DNA of 64,000 nucleotides from positions 186,001-250,000 of the forward strand of contig NZ_JAHHZF010000005.1 in assembly GCF_018729455.1 (NCBI RefSeq), read 5' to 3'. Below, in pieces: positions 30,483-38,922 of this stretch. Position numbers and translations under genes: made by a program. Below the pieces are notes generated by a model. That model was not told the origin of the DNA. It saw only the letters and a program-made list of their open reading frames with translations, and did no database searches. Source of the stretch: Prosthecodimorpha staleyi (GTDB lineage Bacteria; Pseudomonadota; Alphaproteobacteria; Rhizobiales; Ancalomicrobiaceae). The first letter of the stretch is position 1; each line of letters opens with the position of its first letter.

Positions 30483-30965
30483 ATGGCGCTCTATGAGCAC
30501 GTCTTTATGGCTCGCCAGGACGCATCGCCCCAACAGGTCGACGCCCTGATCGAGCAGTTCAAGTCCATCATTGAATCCAATGGTGGCAAGATCGCGAAGG
30601 TCGAGAACTGGGGCCTCAAGTCCCTGGCCTATCGCATCAAGAAGAACCGCAAGGCCTTCTATGCGCTCCTCAACATCGACGCCCCGTCGGCGGCGGTGGT
30701 CGAGCTCGAGCGCCAGATGCGCATCAACGAGGACATCCTCCGCTTCATGACCATCCGGGTCGAGGCGCACGAGGAAGGCCTCTCGGCGATGATGCAGAAG
30801 CGCGACCGCGACGACCGTCGCGGCGATCGCGACGACCGCCCCGGCGGCCGTGACCGCGACCGTGGCGATCGCGGTGATCGTGGCGACCGCCGCGGCCCGC
30901 CGCGCGACCGTGCGCCGCGCCGTGAGGAATTCGTCGCCGCTGTCGAAGCCGAGGAGAACGACTGA
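30483..30965 (+). CDS. rpsF: 30S ribosomal protein S6 with Asp/Arg-rich tail
   Basis: 160 residues. Residues 1-98 are a normal S6 domain ([20 protein letters not shown] start; partner of S18 on the small-subunit platform). Residues about 102-150 form a tail of repeated R-D and G-D-R units (for example [12 protein letters not shown]) and end in an acidic segment EAEEND. Alphaproteobacterial S6 proteins often have charged tails; this one is long and repetitive. Stop and rpsR start overlap (TGATG). Confidence 0.97.
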   Translation: MALYEHVFMARQDASPQQVDALIEQFKSIIESNGGKIAKVENWGLKSLAYRIKKNRKAFYALLNIDAPSAAVVELERQMRINEDILRFMTIRVEAHEEGLSAMMQKRDRDDRRGDRDDRPGGRDRDRGDRGDRGDRRGPPRDRAPRREEFVAAVEAEEND

Positions 30966-31213
30966 TGGTCGACATCAACCAGTTGCCCACCCGCCGTCCC
31001 TTCTTCCGCCGGCGCAAGACCTGCCCGTTCTCGGGCGCCAACGCCCCGAAGATCGACTACAAGGACGTGAAGCTGCTGCAGCGCTTCATCTCCGAGCGCG
31101 GCAAGATCGTGCCGAGCCGCATCACGGCGGTGTCGACCAAGAAGCAGCGCGAGCTCGCCCAGGCGATCAAGCGCGCCCGCTTCCTCGGCCTGCTGCCCTT
31201 CGTCATCAAGTGA
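30965..31213 (+). CDS. rpsR: 30S ribosomal protein S18
   Basis: 82 residues, basic. The segments [19 protein letters not shown] and [20 protein letters not shown] are typical of S18, which pairs with S6 on the 30S platform. Translation is coupled to rpsF through the one-base overlap. A strong palindrome follows 26 bp after the stop. Confidence 0.98.
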   Translation: MVDINQLPTRRPFFRRRKTCPFSGANAPKIDYKDVKLLQRFISERGKIVPSRITAVSTKKQRELAQAIKRARFLGLLPFVIK

Positions 31214-31239
31214 CGGCAGCCGCAAGGCTCTGACCATCG

Positions 31240-31263
31240 GTGGCCCCGTCGCGACGGGGCCAC
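31240..31263 (+). terminator. Perfect 12-bp palindrome after rpsR
   Basis: GTGGCCCCGTCG joined directly to its reverse complement; folding leaves only a minimal loop. It is followed by ATCTCTTT. It could attenuate read-through into the DUF2232 gene and rplI. Confidence 0.5.
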
Positions 31264-31267
31264 ATCT

Positions 31268-31327
31268 CTTTCGAAGCCCGTTCCGGTCCGGCGCCTCGGC
31301 GGCGTGGTCCGGAACCGGCTTCGAAAG
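31268..31327. repeat. Long imperfect inverted repeat
   Basis: Arms of 19 bp (CTTTCGAAGCCCGTTCCGG and its near-complement at 31309-31327) with one mismatch and a GC-rich 22-base centre. It resembles dispersed intergenic palindromes of rhizobial genomes and lies right after the rpsR hairpin. Confidence 0.6.
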
Positions 31328-31461
31328 TCGCCGGGCGGTTCGTCTGCCCCGGCCTTGAGAATGATCGCGCGCCGCAGCCGGCCGATTCGAACAGGCTGCC
31401 AGATTTGTCGGGTTGGGGCCCTTGCGGCTCCTAACCGCTCGAAAGGCGGGACAGCTGGACG

Positions 31462-32418
31462 ATGCCCATGCTCGCATCGCCCTATGCACTGATGATGGCG
31501 CTCGGCTCCGGCCTGGCGTCCGCGGTGCTGTTTGCCTCGGTGATCGCCGGCACGACGCTGGCGCTGCCGCTGTTCATGATGTCGGCGCTGCCGATCGTGA
31601 TCGCGGCGCTCGGCTGGGGCACGCGGGCCGGCATCCTGGCCTCGATCGTCGCCGGCGCCGTCGTCGCGGCCGGCCTGACCGGGCTTTCGGCCGCCTCCTA
31701 TCTGGCCAATATCGCCTTCCCGGCCGTGTTCGCCTCGCACCTGATCGGCCTTGCCCGGACCGAGGGCGACCATGTCGAATGGTATCCGCTCGGGCGCGTC
31801 CTGGTCGCCTCGGCGCTGATCATGGCGGTGCTGGCGGTGATCATCGGCAGCGTCTACGGCTATGCGCCCGAAGGCATGCTGCCGCGGCTCGCCGGCATGT
31901 TCGCCGAAATGTCGCGCGCGCCGGGTGATACCACCCCGATCGAGACGCTGCGCGTCCAGTACGAGCCGGTCGCCCGGCTGACGCTGCGCATGCTGCCGGT
32001 GGTCATCCCGATCGTCTCCACCGTGGTGCTGGTGCTCAATCTGTGGCTCGGCGCCAAGGTGGTGGCCCGCTCCGACCGGCTGGCGCGGCCGTGGGAGGAT
32101 CTGTCCGCCATTCGGGCGCCAGGCAGGCTCGGGGTTGTCTACGCGGTGGCGGTCGCCGGAACGGCCCTGCCGGATCCGGTCGGCCTGTTCGCCGGACCCT
32201 TCTTCGGCGCCCTCTCGGCCGTCTACACGCTGATCGGCCTCGCCGTGATCCACCACGTCACGCGCGGCACCGGCCCCCGGCCGATCGTGCTGGCGACCGT
32301 CTACGGTCTCCTGTTCCTGATTCCCTTCGCGGCCCTGGTTCCGATCCTGATCGGGCTCCTGGACCCCGTGTTCAAATTTCGCGAAAGGCGGCGCAACGGC
32401 CCGCCCGCCGCGACCTGA
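31462..32418 (+). CDS. DUF2232 membrane protein
   Basis: 318 residues with about eight hydrophobic segments spread over the whole length, a short cytoplasmic C-terminus ([12 protein letters not shown]) and no signal peptide. Alphaproteobacteria commonly carry such a DUF2232 gene between rpsR and rplI, which is the main basis for the call. Its function is not established; similarity in topology to small-molecule uptake proteins has been suggested for the family. Start: ATG, no strong ribosome site. The rplI start follows after 29 bp. Confidence 0.85.
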   Translation: MPMLASPYALMMALGSGLASAVLFASVIAGTTLALPLFMMSALPIVIAALGWGTRAGILASIVAGAVVAAGLTGLSAASYLANIAFPAVFASHLIGLARTEGDHVEWYPLGRVLVASALIMAVLAVIIGSVYGYAPEGMLPRLAGMFAEMSRAPGDTTPIETLRVQYEPVARLTLRMLPVVIPIVSTVVLVLNLWLGAKVVARSDRLARPWEDLSAIRAPGRLGVVYAVAVAGTALPDPVGLFAGPFFGALSAVYTLIGLAVIHHVTRGTGPRPIVLATVYGLLFLIPFAALVPILIGLLDPVFKFRERRRNGPPAAT

Positions 32419-32447
32419 CAATCCCGCGCATTCGAAGGAGAGAAGCC

Positions 32448-33002
32448 ATGGAAGTCATTCTGCTGGAACGCGTCGGCCGCCTCGGCCAGATGGGCGACAT
32501 CGTCCGCGTCAAGGACGGCTATGCCCGCAACTTCCTGCTGCCGCGCCACAAGGCGCTGCGCGCCACCAAGGCCAACAAGGAGCGCTTCGAGGGCCAGCGC
32601 GCCCAGCTCGAGGCCCGCAACCTCGAACTGAAGAGCGAAGCCCAGACGATCGCGGAGAAGATCGACGGTCACGTCTCGATCGTGATCCGTTCGGCCGGCG
32701 ACATGGGCCAGCTCTACGGCTCGGTCTCCGCGCGCGACATCGCCGAACTGCTGACCAAGGACGGCTTCTCGGTCGACCGTTCGCAGGTCGTCCTGCACAC
32801 CCCGATCAAGACCATCGGCCTGCACAACATCGTCGTTGCCCTGCATGCCGAGGTCCAGGCCAAGGTCGTCGTCAACGTCGCCCGCAGCCAGGACGAAGCC
32901 GAGCGCCAGGGTCGCGGCGAGGAAGTCCTCGCCCGTGAGGAGGATGTCTACGAGCGCGAAGTCGGCCCGATCACCGACGAAGAAGGCTATTCGGACCTCT
33001 GA
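32448..33002 (+). CDS. rplI: 50S ribosomal protein L9
   Basis: 184 residues. The N-terminal 23S-binding domain [19 protein letters not shown] with [14 protein letters not shown], a long connecting helix (about residues 45-75) and the C-terminal domain (about 80-150) are all present. The C-terminal extension of about 35 acidic residues ([18 protein letters not shown]) is typical in alphaproteobacteria. AAGGAGAG precedes the ATG; the frame open further upstream is not used. Confidence 0.98.
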   Translation: MEVILLERVGRLGQMGDIVRVKDGYARNFLLPRHKALRATKANKERFEGQRAQLEARNLELKSEAQTIAEKIDGHVSIVIRSAGDMGQLYGSVSARDIAELLTKDGFSVDRSQVVLHTPIKTIGLHNIVVALHAEVQAKVVVNVARSQDEAERQGRGEEVLAREEDVYEREVGPITDEEGYSDL

Positions 33003-33015
33003 GTCCGGATCGGCG

Positions 33016-33031
33016 GCGGCCCTCGGGCCGC
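33016..33031 (+). terminator. Short GC hairpin after rplI
   Basis: Arms GCGGCCC / GGGCCGC 14 bp after the stop with a very short loop; there is no T-run. It is a weak candidate terminator of the ribosomal operon. Confidence 0.35.
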
Positions 33032-33200
33032 TGCCCCGCTCCACTCTGCCAACGCCTCCGGACCGGGCCGCCCCCGATTCGGAGGCGTGTTCGTGCCTGC
33101 ACGGCCGCTGCGGGATGGCTAGCCCGGGCCGCCGGCACTGGCCCGGAAAACCCGATCGCCGTTAACGCATCCTTTCCGGATTGCGCGTCATTTTCGCTCC

Positions 33201-33998
33201 ATGATGCGCTCAGCCCCTGGTATTGCGTTGCTGATCGGCGCCTCGCTCCTGCTCACGGGTTGCGGAGGCCTGTTCGGATCCTTCGGGCCGGCCCGCCAGG
33301 CATGGCGGGGCGCGGCCGAGAAACAGTGCCTCGCCTCCGGGCGGGTCAAGGTCTCCGCCTATGTCCAGCCGATGGGCGAGGCGGACGGCCCGGGCAATTG
33401 CGGCGCGGACAATCCGTTCCGTGTCTCGGGCGCCCTGGACGGTCAGGTCGGCATCCGCCCGACCGCCACCATCAACTGCCCGATGACCGCCGCCCTCGAC
33501 GACTGGCTGTACAATGTCGTCGAACCGGCCGCGATGCAGACCCACGGCCAGCCGGTGGTCGAGGTCAAGCTGCTCTCCTCCTACAGCTGCCGCCGGATCA
33601 ACGGCGCCGCCTCGGGTTCCATGTCCGAGCACGCCTACATGAACGCGCTCGATATCGGCGGCTTCAAGTTCGCCGACGGCAAGGACATCAGCGTCAAGAA
33701 CGGCTGGCGTTCGCAGGATCTCGCCACCGTCACCTTCCTGCAGGAGGTCGGCGAGCGATCCTGCCTGATCTTTAACACGGTGATCGGCCCGGACGGCGAC
33801 ATCCACCACCAGGACCATTTCCACATCGATCTGGCCAACCGGCGCAGCGGCCGATACTGCAAGGGCGGGCCGGTTCGCGGCGGCACCGGACTGATGTCCT
33901 ATATGGGCGGCGACAAGTCTTTCTTCCGCAACTCGCCCTTCTTCGGGGTGCTCGCCGACAGGCCCCTGCCCGGCCACGACCCGAACCACGACGACTGA
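33201..33998 (+). CDS. Extensin-like C-terminal domain lipoprotein
   Basis: 265 residues. A lipoprotein signal is clear: hydrophobic residues 6-20 then LLLTGC, with the modified Cys near residue 21. The body matches the extensin-like (PF06904) domain: SYSCRRINGAASGSMSEHA near residues 130-148, ALDIGGFKFADG near 152-163, and HHQDHFHID near 205-213. The conserved His/Asp set recalls zinc D,D-peptidases of the VanY/MepA fold, so a peptidoglycan-related activity is plausible but unproven. Cysteines suggest disulfides. A single gene with no tight neighbours. Confidence 0.87.
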   Translation: MMRSAPGIALLIGASLLLTGCGGLFGSFGPARQAWRGAAEKQCLASGRVKVSAYVQPMGEADGPGNCGADNPFRVSGALDGQVGIRPTATINCPMTAALDDWLYNVVEPAAMQTHGQPVVEVKLLSSYSCRRINGAASGSMSEHAYMNALDIGGFKFADGKDISVKNGWRSQDLATVTFLQEVGERSCLIFNTVIGPDGDIHHQDHFHIDLANRRSGRYCKGGPVRGGTGLMSYMGGDKSFFRNSPFFGVLADRPLPGHDPNHDD

Positions 33999-34117
33999 CG
34001 ACTGACGGCAGCCGCAGCGCCGTCGTCTTCCGGCTGTCGTCTTCCGGTCACCGTCGTCCCGCATCAGGACCGAGCCCGCCGGGACCGGCCGGCACCAGCC
34101 CGCAGAAGGGATCGACC

Positions 34118-35392
34118 GTGAACGGACAGGTGATGCAGCGGTTCGACACCGGACGGGAGGCGGCGCTGGCCCTGCGCCCCGATCATCCGGTCTACTGCTT
34201 CCGGCCCTCGGTGCTCTACGCCGATACCCGGGCCTTCCTGAAGGCCTTCCCGGGCAAGACCGCCTATGCGGTCAAGACCAACGGCGAACCGCTGGTCCTG
34301 GAGACGATCGCGGCGGCCGGCGTGACCGCCTTCGATGTCGCCTCGCCGGCCGAGTTCGAGGCGGTCGCCGCCGTCGCGCCGAAGGCCGAGCAGCTCTACA
34401 TGCACCCGGTCAAGGCGCAGGCCGATATCCGCCTGGCGCTCGAAGGCTTCGGCATCCGCACGCTGTCGCTCGACCATCCGGTCGAGTTCGACAAGATCCA
34501 GCGCATCGTGCAGGCCTTCGATATCGATCCCGGCGAGGTCAACCTGTTCGTCCGCCTGCAGACCCGCGGTGCCGCCGCCTACGAACTCTCCAAGAAATTC
34601 GGCGCCGCCCCGCGCGAGGCGACGGAACTCGCCCAGCGCATCGACCGCCAGGGCTTCCGCGTCGGTCTGTGTTTCCATGTCGGCAGCCAGGTCGAGGATG
34701 TCGAGACCTATGATGCAGCGCTGAAGGTCGCCGCTCAGGTCCGCGCGCAGGCTGGCGTGCCGCTGGTCGGGCTCGATATCGGCGGCGGCTTTCCCGCCCC
34801 CTACGGCCGCGATCCGCGCGGCGCGCAGCGTCCCGTGCCCGATCCGGTCTCGCTGATCGGCGAGATCGGCGCGGATCTGCGCCGCCACGGCTTCGGCGAC
34901 CTGCCGCTGGTGGCTGAGCCGGGCCGGGTCATCGTCGCCCGTTCCCTGTCGGTGATCGTGCGGGTGCTGCTGCGCGACGGCAAGCGGCTCTACATCAATG
35001 ACGGCATCTGGGGCTCGCTGTCGGACAGTTGGACCGGCAAGATCACGCTGCCGGCCCGCCTGATCCCGGATCCGGCCAGGAAGCGCCGCGCCGGCAACCC
35101 GAACAAGCTCGACGATTTCCGCATTTGCGGCGTCACCTGCGATTCCGTCGACATCCTGTCCCGGCCGTTCTGGCTGCCGGAATCCGTCGATACCGGCGAC
35201 TTCATCGAGATCGGCCATATCGGCGCCTATTCGCTGTCGCTCAGGACGCGCTTCAACGGCTTCTATCCGGACACCATCGTCGAGGTCGAACATCCTTTCG
35301 AGGACGATCGCGATGGTCTGGAAGGCTTCGCCAATGTCGAGACCTGGGGCGAGGCGACCGTCGAGCCGGTCAGCGGCACCGAAGCCGTCTGA
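34118..35392 (+). CDS. Type III PLP-dependent ornithine/diamino-acid decarboxylase
   Basis: 424 residues of the fold-III (alanine racemase-like) group IV decarboxylases. The PLP lysine is in AYAVKTN (Lys53), the phosphate-binding glycines in GLDIGGGFP near residues 220-228, and the second active-site cysteine in CGVTCDSVD near 337-345. Such enzymes convert ornithine to putrescine; some act on lysine as well, and specificity is not decided. GTG start with GAAGGG upstream; an in-frame ATG lies five codons later. The polyamine-type importer 2 kb downstream fits putrescine metabolism. Followed by a strong terminator. Confidence 0.92.
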   Translation: MNGQVMQRFDTGREAALALRPDHPVYCFRPSVLYADTRAFLKAFPGKTAYAVKTNGEPLVLETIAAAGVTAFDVASPAEFEAVAAVAPKAEQLYMHPVKAQADIRLALEGFGIRTLSLDHPVEFDKIQRIVQAFDIDPGEVNLFVRLQTRGAAAYELSKKFGAAPREATELAQRIDRQGFRVGLCFHVGSQVEDVETYDAALKVAAQVRAQAGVPLVGLDIGGGFPAPYGRDPRGAQRPVPDPVSLIGEIGADLRRHGFGDLPLVAEPGRVIVARSLSVIVRVLLRDGKRLYINDGIWGSLSDSWTGKITLPARLIPDPARKRRAGNPNKLDDFRICGVTCDSVDILSRPFWLPESVDTGDFIEIGHIGAYSLSLRTRFNGFYPDTIVEVEHPFEDDRDGLEGFANVETWGEATVEPVSGTEAV

Positions 35393-35411
35393 GCCGGTCG
35401 CAGAAGAAGAA

Positions 35412-35451
35412 AGGCCCGGCGCTCGATCCCTTGCGGGAGAGCGCCGGGCCT
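35412..35451 (+). terminator. Strong hairpin after the decarboxylase
   Basis: Perfect 13-bp arms AGGCCCGGCGCTC / GAGCGCCGGGCCT with a 14-base loop, 20 bp after the stop. Sequence after the hairpin is GC-rich, so termination may depend on the stem alone. Confidence 0.65.
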
Positions 35452-35624
35452 GCGGACGCCTCAAAATGCCGCCCGCCACTACCGTCGGTCAGACAACGCC
35501 GCTTCGCCGCACCGGTTCCCGACCGCTCGCCATGATCCCTGTCCCGATCGATGGCGCCCGATCGATAGCGACGGGCGCACCACAAGTTGTACACATAGAC
35601 GTGACGCCGCTGCGGCGGGCGGAC

Positions 35625-35650
35625 GGAAACCATCCTGACTCCGGAGTGTT
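35625..35650 (+). promoter_or_regulatory. Candidate EcfG-type (general stress) promoter
   Basis: GGAAAC then 16 bases then TGTT, close to the GGAAC-N16/17-CGTT pattern of EcfG sigma-factor promoters in alphaproteobacteria. It ends 31 bp before the start of the NepR-like gene. The match is imperfect in both boxes. Confidence 0.3.
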
Positions 35651-35681
35651 GTATTGATAAGTTTCACGATGGAGCCAAACC

Positions 35682-35933
35682 ATGTGGCCAATGAATAAGC
35701 CAGAAGAACTAAAGCTAAGCTTGAGAATGCGAACGATCTATCCGCCGGCCGATTCCGGCGCGATGCCGGGGCGGATGACCGCACTGTTGGACAGACTGTC
35801 AGAGACGACTCGCCCGGTCGACGCCGAGGATCGCCGCCGCAGGAACACGGAAGCGATGACTGCCAATGGCAGTGAAAGCGCAACCCGATCCGCCGATCGC
35901 CCTCCCCCGAAACCGGAGCCGGAGCGGCGTTAG
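35682..35933 (+). CDS. NepR-like small protein (possible anti-sigma factor)
   Basis: 83 residues. The central helix-loop-helix LKLSLRMRTIYPPADSGAMPGRMTALLDRLSE, read in two parts (LRMRTIY and MPGRMTALLDRL, about residues 14-40), follows the NepR pattern L-R-x-x-Y ... P-x-R-x-x-x-L-L-x-x-L. NepR binds the stress sigma factor EcfG and is released by phosphorylated PhyR. The tail (residues 45-83) is disordered, with Pro/Arg. The usual neighbours phyR and ecfG are absent here, so this would be a detached paralogue. The ATG has TGGAG upstream, and a candidate EcfG promoter lies before it. The assignment rests on one short motif. Confidence 0.45.
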   Translation: MWPMNKPEELKLSLRMRTIYPPADSGAMPGRMTALLDRLSETTRPVDAEDRRRRNTEAMTANGSESATRSADRPPPKPEPERR

Positions 35934-36045
35934 AACGGTCTGGGACATGCCATGCGTTGGCGAATGGATCGGCGCACTCCTGCGGGCTTGGCCCCTCGAG
36001 GAGACGGTCACTTGTGGACCAAAGGCCGTTGACGGTTCGGCGGCA

Positions 36046-36079
36046 TTGACTGAAAGACATTCATGTAATCTGATATATA
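36046..36079 (+). promoter_or_regulatory. Candidate promoter of the outer-membrane protein gene
   Basis: TTGACT at 36046-36051 and the AT-rich TGATATATA at 36071-36079, in an otherwise GC-rich region and 24 bp before the start codon. The spacing (19-22) is longer than ideal. Confidence 0.3.
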
Positions 36080-36102
36080 GGAATCAAAATTAGGGGCTGG
36101 CC

Positions 36103-36798
36103 ATGAATGTCTGGGCATTTCTGACAAGTGCGGTGATCACTGCGATCTCGACAGGGGCCGCGCTTGCGCAGGGTCAGGGGCCGTGGAGCGGAAGCTATGT
36201 CGGCTTGTCGGGAGGCATCGCAAGCGTCGACAATAAGATCACCCAGGTCGAGGGCACCGAATTCGAGAAGCCATCCTACTCGAATACGGGCCGCGGCTTC
36301 TTCGGCGGCATCTTCTTCGGTCACAACATCCAGTGGGGCTCGGTGGTCGCCGGCGGCGAGGCGGATTTTTCCTTGGCCTCCGTGCGCAAGAAGTCGTTCG
36401 AGAAGGCGGATCCGGACGACGGCATGAGCTCCAGGCTTGACGCCTTCTCGACGGTGCGCGGTCGGCTCGGCTATGCGGCGAGTTCATCCTTGCTTATCTA
36501 CGCAACCGGCGGCTTGGCACTGGGCCAGTTCAACCAGATTGCCGGCGACACCGATCTGTCCCCCTCGGGCAACAAGAAGTGGGACAAGGTGGACACGTCC
36601 GGTATGCGCGACCACTGGAAGGTCGGCTGGGCGGCCGGCGGCGGCGTCGAAATGATGATGCTCGGCAATTGGACTGTGCGCGGCGAATATCTTCACGCGG
36701 ATTTCGGCACTGCACTGTCGGGCAACGACTATAATCTGAAGGACAAGTACTCCAATTCCGGTCATTTCGGCCGCGTGGCGGTCGGCTATAAATTCTAG
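36103..36798 (+). CDS. Outer-membrane beta-barrel protein (Omp25/Omp31-like)
   Basis: 231 residues. A signal peptide (residues 1-22) ends GAALAQG. The mature chain has alternating hydrophobic strands typical of an eight-stranded barrel: WSGSYVGLSGGIA, FFGGIFFGHNIQWG, VRGRLGYAASSSLLIYATGG, WTVRGEYLHADFG, and it ends in FGRVAVGYKF with a terminal Phe recognised by the barrel assembly machinery. This is the family of small alphaproteobacterial surface proteins. Codon use looks a little less GC-rich than neighbours. The gene stands alone behind an AT-rich promoter. Confidence 0.88.
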   Translation: MNVWAFLTSAVITAISTGAALAQGQGPWSGSYVGLSGGIASVDNKITQVEGTEFEKPSYSNTGRGFFGGIFFGHNIQWGSVVAGGEADFSLASVRKKSFEKADPDDGMSSRLDAFSTVRGRLGYAASSSLLIYATGGLALGQFNQIAGDTDLSPSGNKKWDKVDTSGMRDHWKVGWAAGGGVEMMMLGNWTVRGEYLHADFGTALSGNDYNLKDKYSNSGHFGRVAVGYKF

Positions 36799-37078
36799 TG
36801 GTTTGATTCTGGCGGATGCTTGCCATCCGTCTCGTGAATCCGAGCACTCACTCTTTGATTGCGTGGCCAAAGTCCGGCATTGACGGTCCCCCCAATGCCG
36901 GACGATATCGGTCACGCGATCCAGGCATTGGCAGGTTCGATCGAGAGCGGCGGGAATCATCCGTCTCGATCTGGGCGCAGGCATGCCGATGCCGATCGGA
37001 TGCGACATACGATCGGCCTGAAAACCCCGTCCTTCGGATGTCGAGCCTGTCCTGTTCGGATACGAACCGGGCCGGTTT

Positions 37079-37885
37079 TCAGCGTGACGTCGAAGCCATG
37101 TGGCGCCGGCTGAGCAGCACATAGAGGGTCGCGACGGCGACGGTCAGCACCACGAAAACCACGCCGACGACATTGACCACCGGCGACAGGCCGAAGCGCA
37201 GGCGCGAGCCGACCTCGGTCACCAGCGTCCAGTCGCCGCCGATCGAGAAAACGGTGGTGTTGTAGTTCTCGAAGGACTGCAGAAAGGCGATGGCCGAGGC
37301 GGTGATCGCCGTCGGGCGCAGGTAGGGAAACAGGATCCGCCGCATCACCATGACCTTGGATGCGCCGAGGTCGAGCGCCGCCTCCTCCAGCGTCAGATCG
37401 AAGCGTTCGAGCCGGGCCAGGAACATCAGCATGCAGTAGGAGGCGATGAAGCTCGCCTGGGCGACCATGGCCAGGAACAGCCCGCCCGGCACGCTGAAAT
37501 GGCGCCAGAAGATCAGCGTCGAGAGCCCGATGATCAGTCCCGGCATCAGCACCGGCGAGACCATGATGGCATAGAGCAGCCCGCCGGCGCGCGACTGCAG
37601 CCGGTGCAGCACCAAAGCTCCGGCCAGGCCGAACGGGATCGACAGCGCGATCACGCCGAGCGCGATCACGATCGAGTTGAACAGCCCGCGCATCAGGCGT
37701 TCGTCGCGGAACAGCGCCGGAAACCAGTCGAGCGTGAAGCCGCGCCACTGGGTCACCGACGGATACGGATAGGCATTGAAGGCCGCCACCGACATCACCA
37801 CCAGCGGGGCGAACAGATAGACCAGGAACAGCCCGATATAGACATCGAGCACGATGCGGGCGGCGCGTCCTTCGGACCGGGTCAT
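37079..37885 (-). CDS. ABC transporter permease, polyamine type (PotC-like)
   Basis: 268 residues with six hydrophobic helices and the cytoplasmic EAA-type loop EEAALDLGASKVMVMRRILF near residues 158-177 that contacts the ATPase. The ATG overlaps the stop of the upstream permease (ATGA), so the shadow extension further upstream is not used. It is the last gene of the four-gene importer operon. Family membership (spermidine/putrescine-type) is clear; the actual substrate is inferred. Confidence 0.93.
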   Translation of the reverse strand: MTRSEGRAARIVLDVYIGLFLVYLFAPLVVMSVAAFNAYPYPSVTQWRGFTLDWFPALFRDERLMRGLFNSIVIALGVIALSIPFGLAGALVLHRLQSRAGGLLYAIMVSPVLMPGLIIGLSTLIFWRHFSVPGGLFLAMVAQASFIASYCMLMFLARLERFDLTLEEAALDLGASKVMVMRRILFPYLRPTAITASAIAFLQSFENYNTTVFSIGGDWTLVTEVGSRLRFGLSPVVNVVGVVFVVLTVAVATLYVLLSRRHMASTSR

Positions 37886-38922
37886 CGCGCGATATCCTTC
37901 AGCCGGATGCCGAACACGGTCATGACCAGGAACACGAAGACCATGCAGGCGGCCAGCAGCGAGAAGGCGTAGGCCGCGCCGATGTTCCAGTTGTTGGCTT
38001 CGAAGAACTGCCGGTAGACGAGTTGGCTGAACCAGTCGCCGCCTTGCCCGCGCGTCATGATCTGCGGCACCGAATAGGAGCCGGCCGACAGCATGAAGGT
38101 CATGATGCAGCCGACCGCGATCCCGGGCTTGGCATGCGGGATGATCACGCGGGCATGGATGCGCGGTACCGAGGCGCCGAGGTCGCGTGCCGCCTCGATC
38201 TGGTTGCGATCGAGCGTTTCCAGCGTGTTGTAGATCGGGAAGACCATGAACAGGACGTAGGTATAGACCATCGCCATGAACACCGCCGCCGGGCTTTCCA
38301 GGAACGGAATCCAGCGCCGGGCCGCCAGGTCGGTGATGCCGAACCACTCCAGGACGCCGTTGATGACGCCCTGGTAGTCGAGGATCATCAGCCAGGCATA
38401 GATGCGCAGAAGCTCATTCAGCGCGTAGGGAATGACCAGGGCCAGCAGCAGCAGCGTCGCGCGCAGGCCCGACGAGGCGAGCGCCGCCATATAGGCGACC
38501 GGATAGCACACGACCAGCGCCAGCAGCGTGACCATCACGGCATAGAAGATAGTCTTCATGAAGATCTGCAGATGGATGTCGGTCATCCGCGTATAGTTCT
38601 GAAGGCCGTAGACCTTGTCGGGCTGCTTCTCTTTCAGCTCCAGTTCGGCGATCTTCTGGGTAAGCCCCTGGATCTTGACATCGAGTGCCAGGCGCGCCTC
38701 GGCGTCCTTGCTGTGCTCGTAGTCGTATTTGGCGGTGGACAATTCGTTATAGGTGCGGTCGATCTCGACGGTCAGGTCGACGGTGCCGCGTTCGAGCGAC
38801 CACAATGACTGGTCGAGCATGGTCGCCTGCGGGGCGATCACCATGCCGAGGGTCCAGATCGCCACCAGGAGGAGGAGGATCGTTGTGATCCCGGCGCCGT
38901 AGGCGTCGACGAGCTTACGCAT
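37882..38922 (-). CDS. ABC transporter permease, polyamine type (PotB-like) with a coiled-coil insert
   Basis: 346 residues, longer than the usual 280-300. The first helix (about residues 8-33) is followed by some 85 charged residues with heptad character (ELSTAKYDYEHSKDAEARL, KIQGLTQKIAELELKEK) before the second helix near residue 122. Such a periplasmic insert is not in Escherichia coli PotB. The EAA-loop is IEAARDLGASVPRIHARVII near residues 241-260. The start at 38922 overlaps the ATPase stop by 8 bp, and the end overlaps the next permease. Confidence 0.93.
   Translation of the reverse strand: MRKLVDAYGAGITTILLLLVAIWTLGMVIAPQATMLDQSLWSLERGTVDLTVEIDRTYNELSTAKYDYEHSKDAEARLALDVKIQGLTQKIAELELKEKQPDKVYGLQNYTRMTDIHLQIFMKTIFYAVMVTLLALVVCYPVAYMAALASSGLRATLLLLALVIPYALNELLRIYAWLMILDYQGVINGVLEWFGITDLAARRWIPFLESPAAVFMAMVYTYVLFMVFPIYNTLETLDRNQIEAARDLGASVPRIHARVIIPHAKPGIAVGCIMTFMLSAGSYSVPQIMTRGQGGDWFSQLVYRQFFEANNWNIGAAYAFSLLAACMVFVFLVMTVFGIRLKDIAR

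Noticed and set aside
30810-30930. Short tandem repeats resembling a repeat array
   Set aside because: They are the codon-level repeats of the S6 Asp-Arg tail, not spaced direct repeats; not a CRISPR array.
35479-36060. 193-residue minus-strand frame opposite the NepR-like gene
   Set aside because: Cys/Ser/Arg-rich with no plausible start site; the plus-strand gene has ribosome site, promoter candidate and motif.
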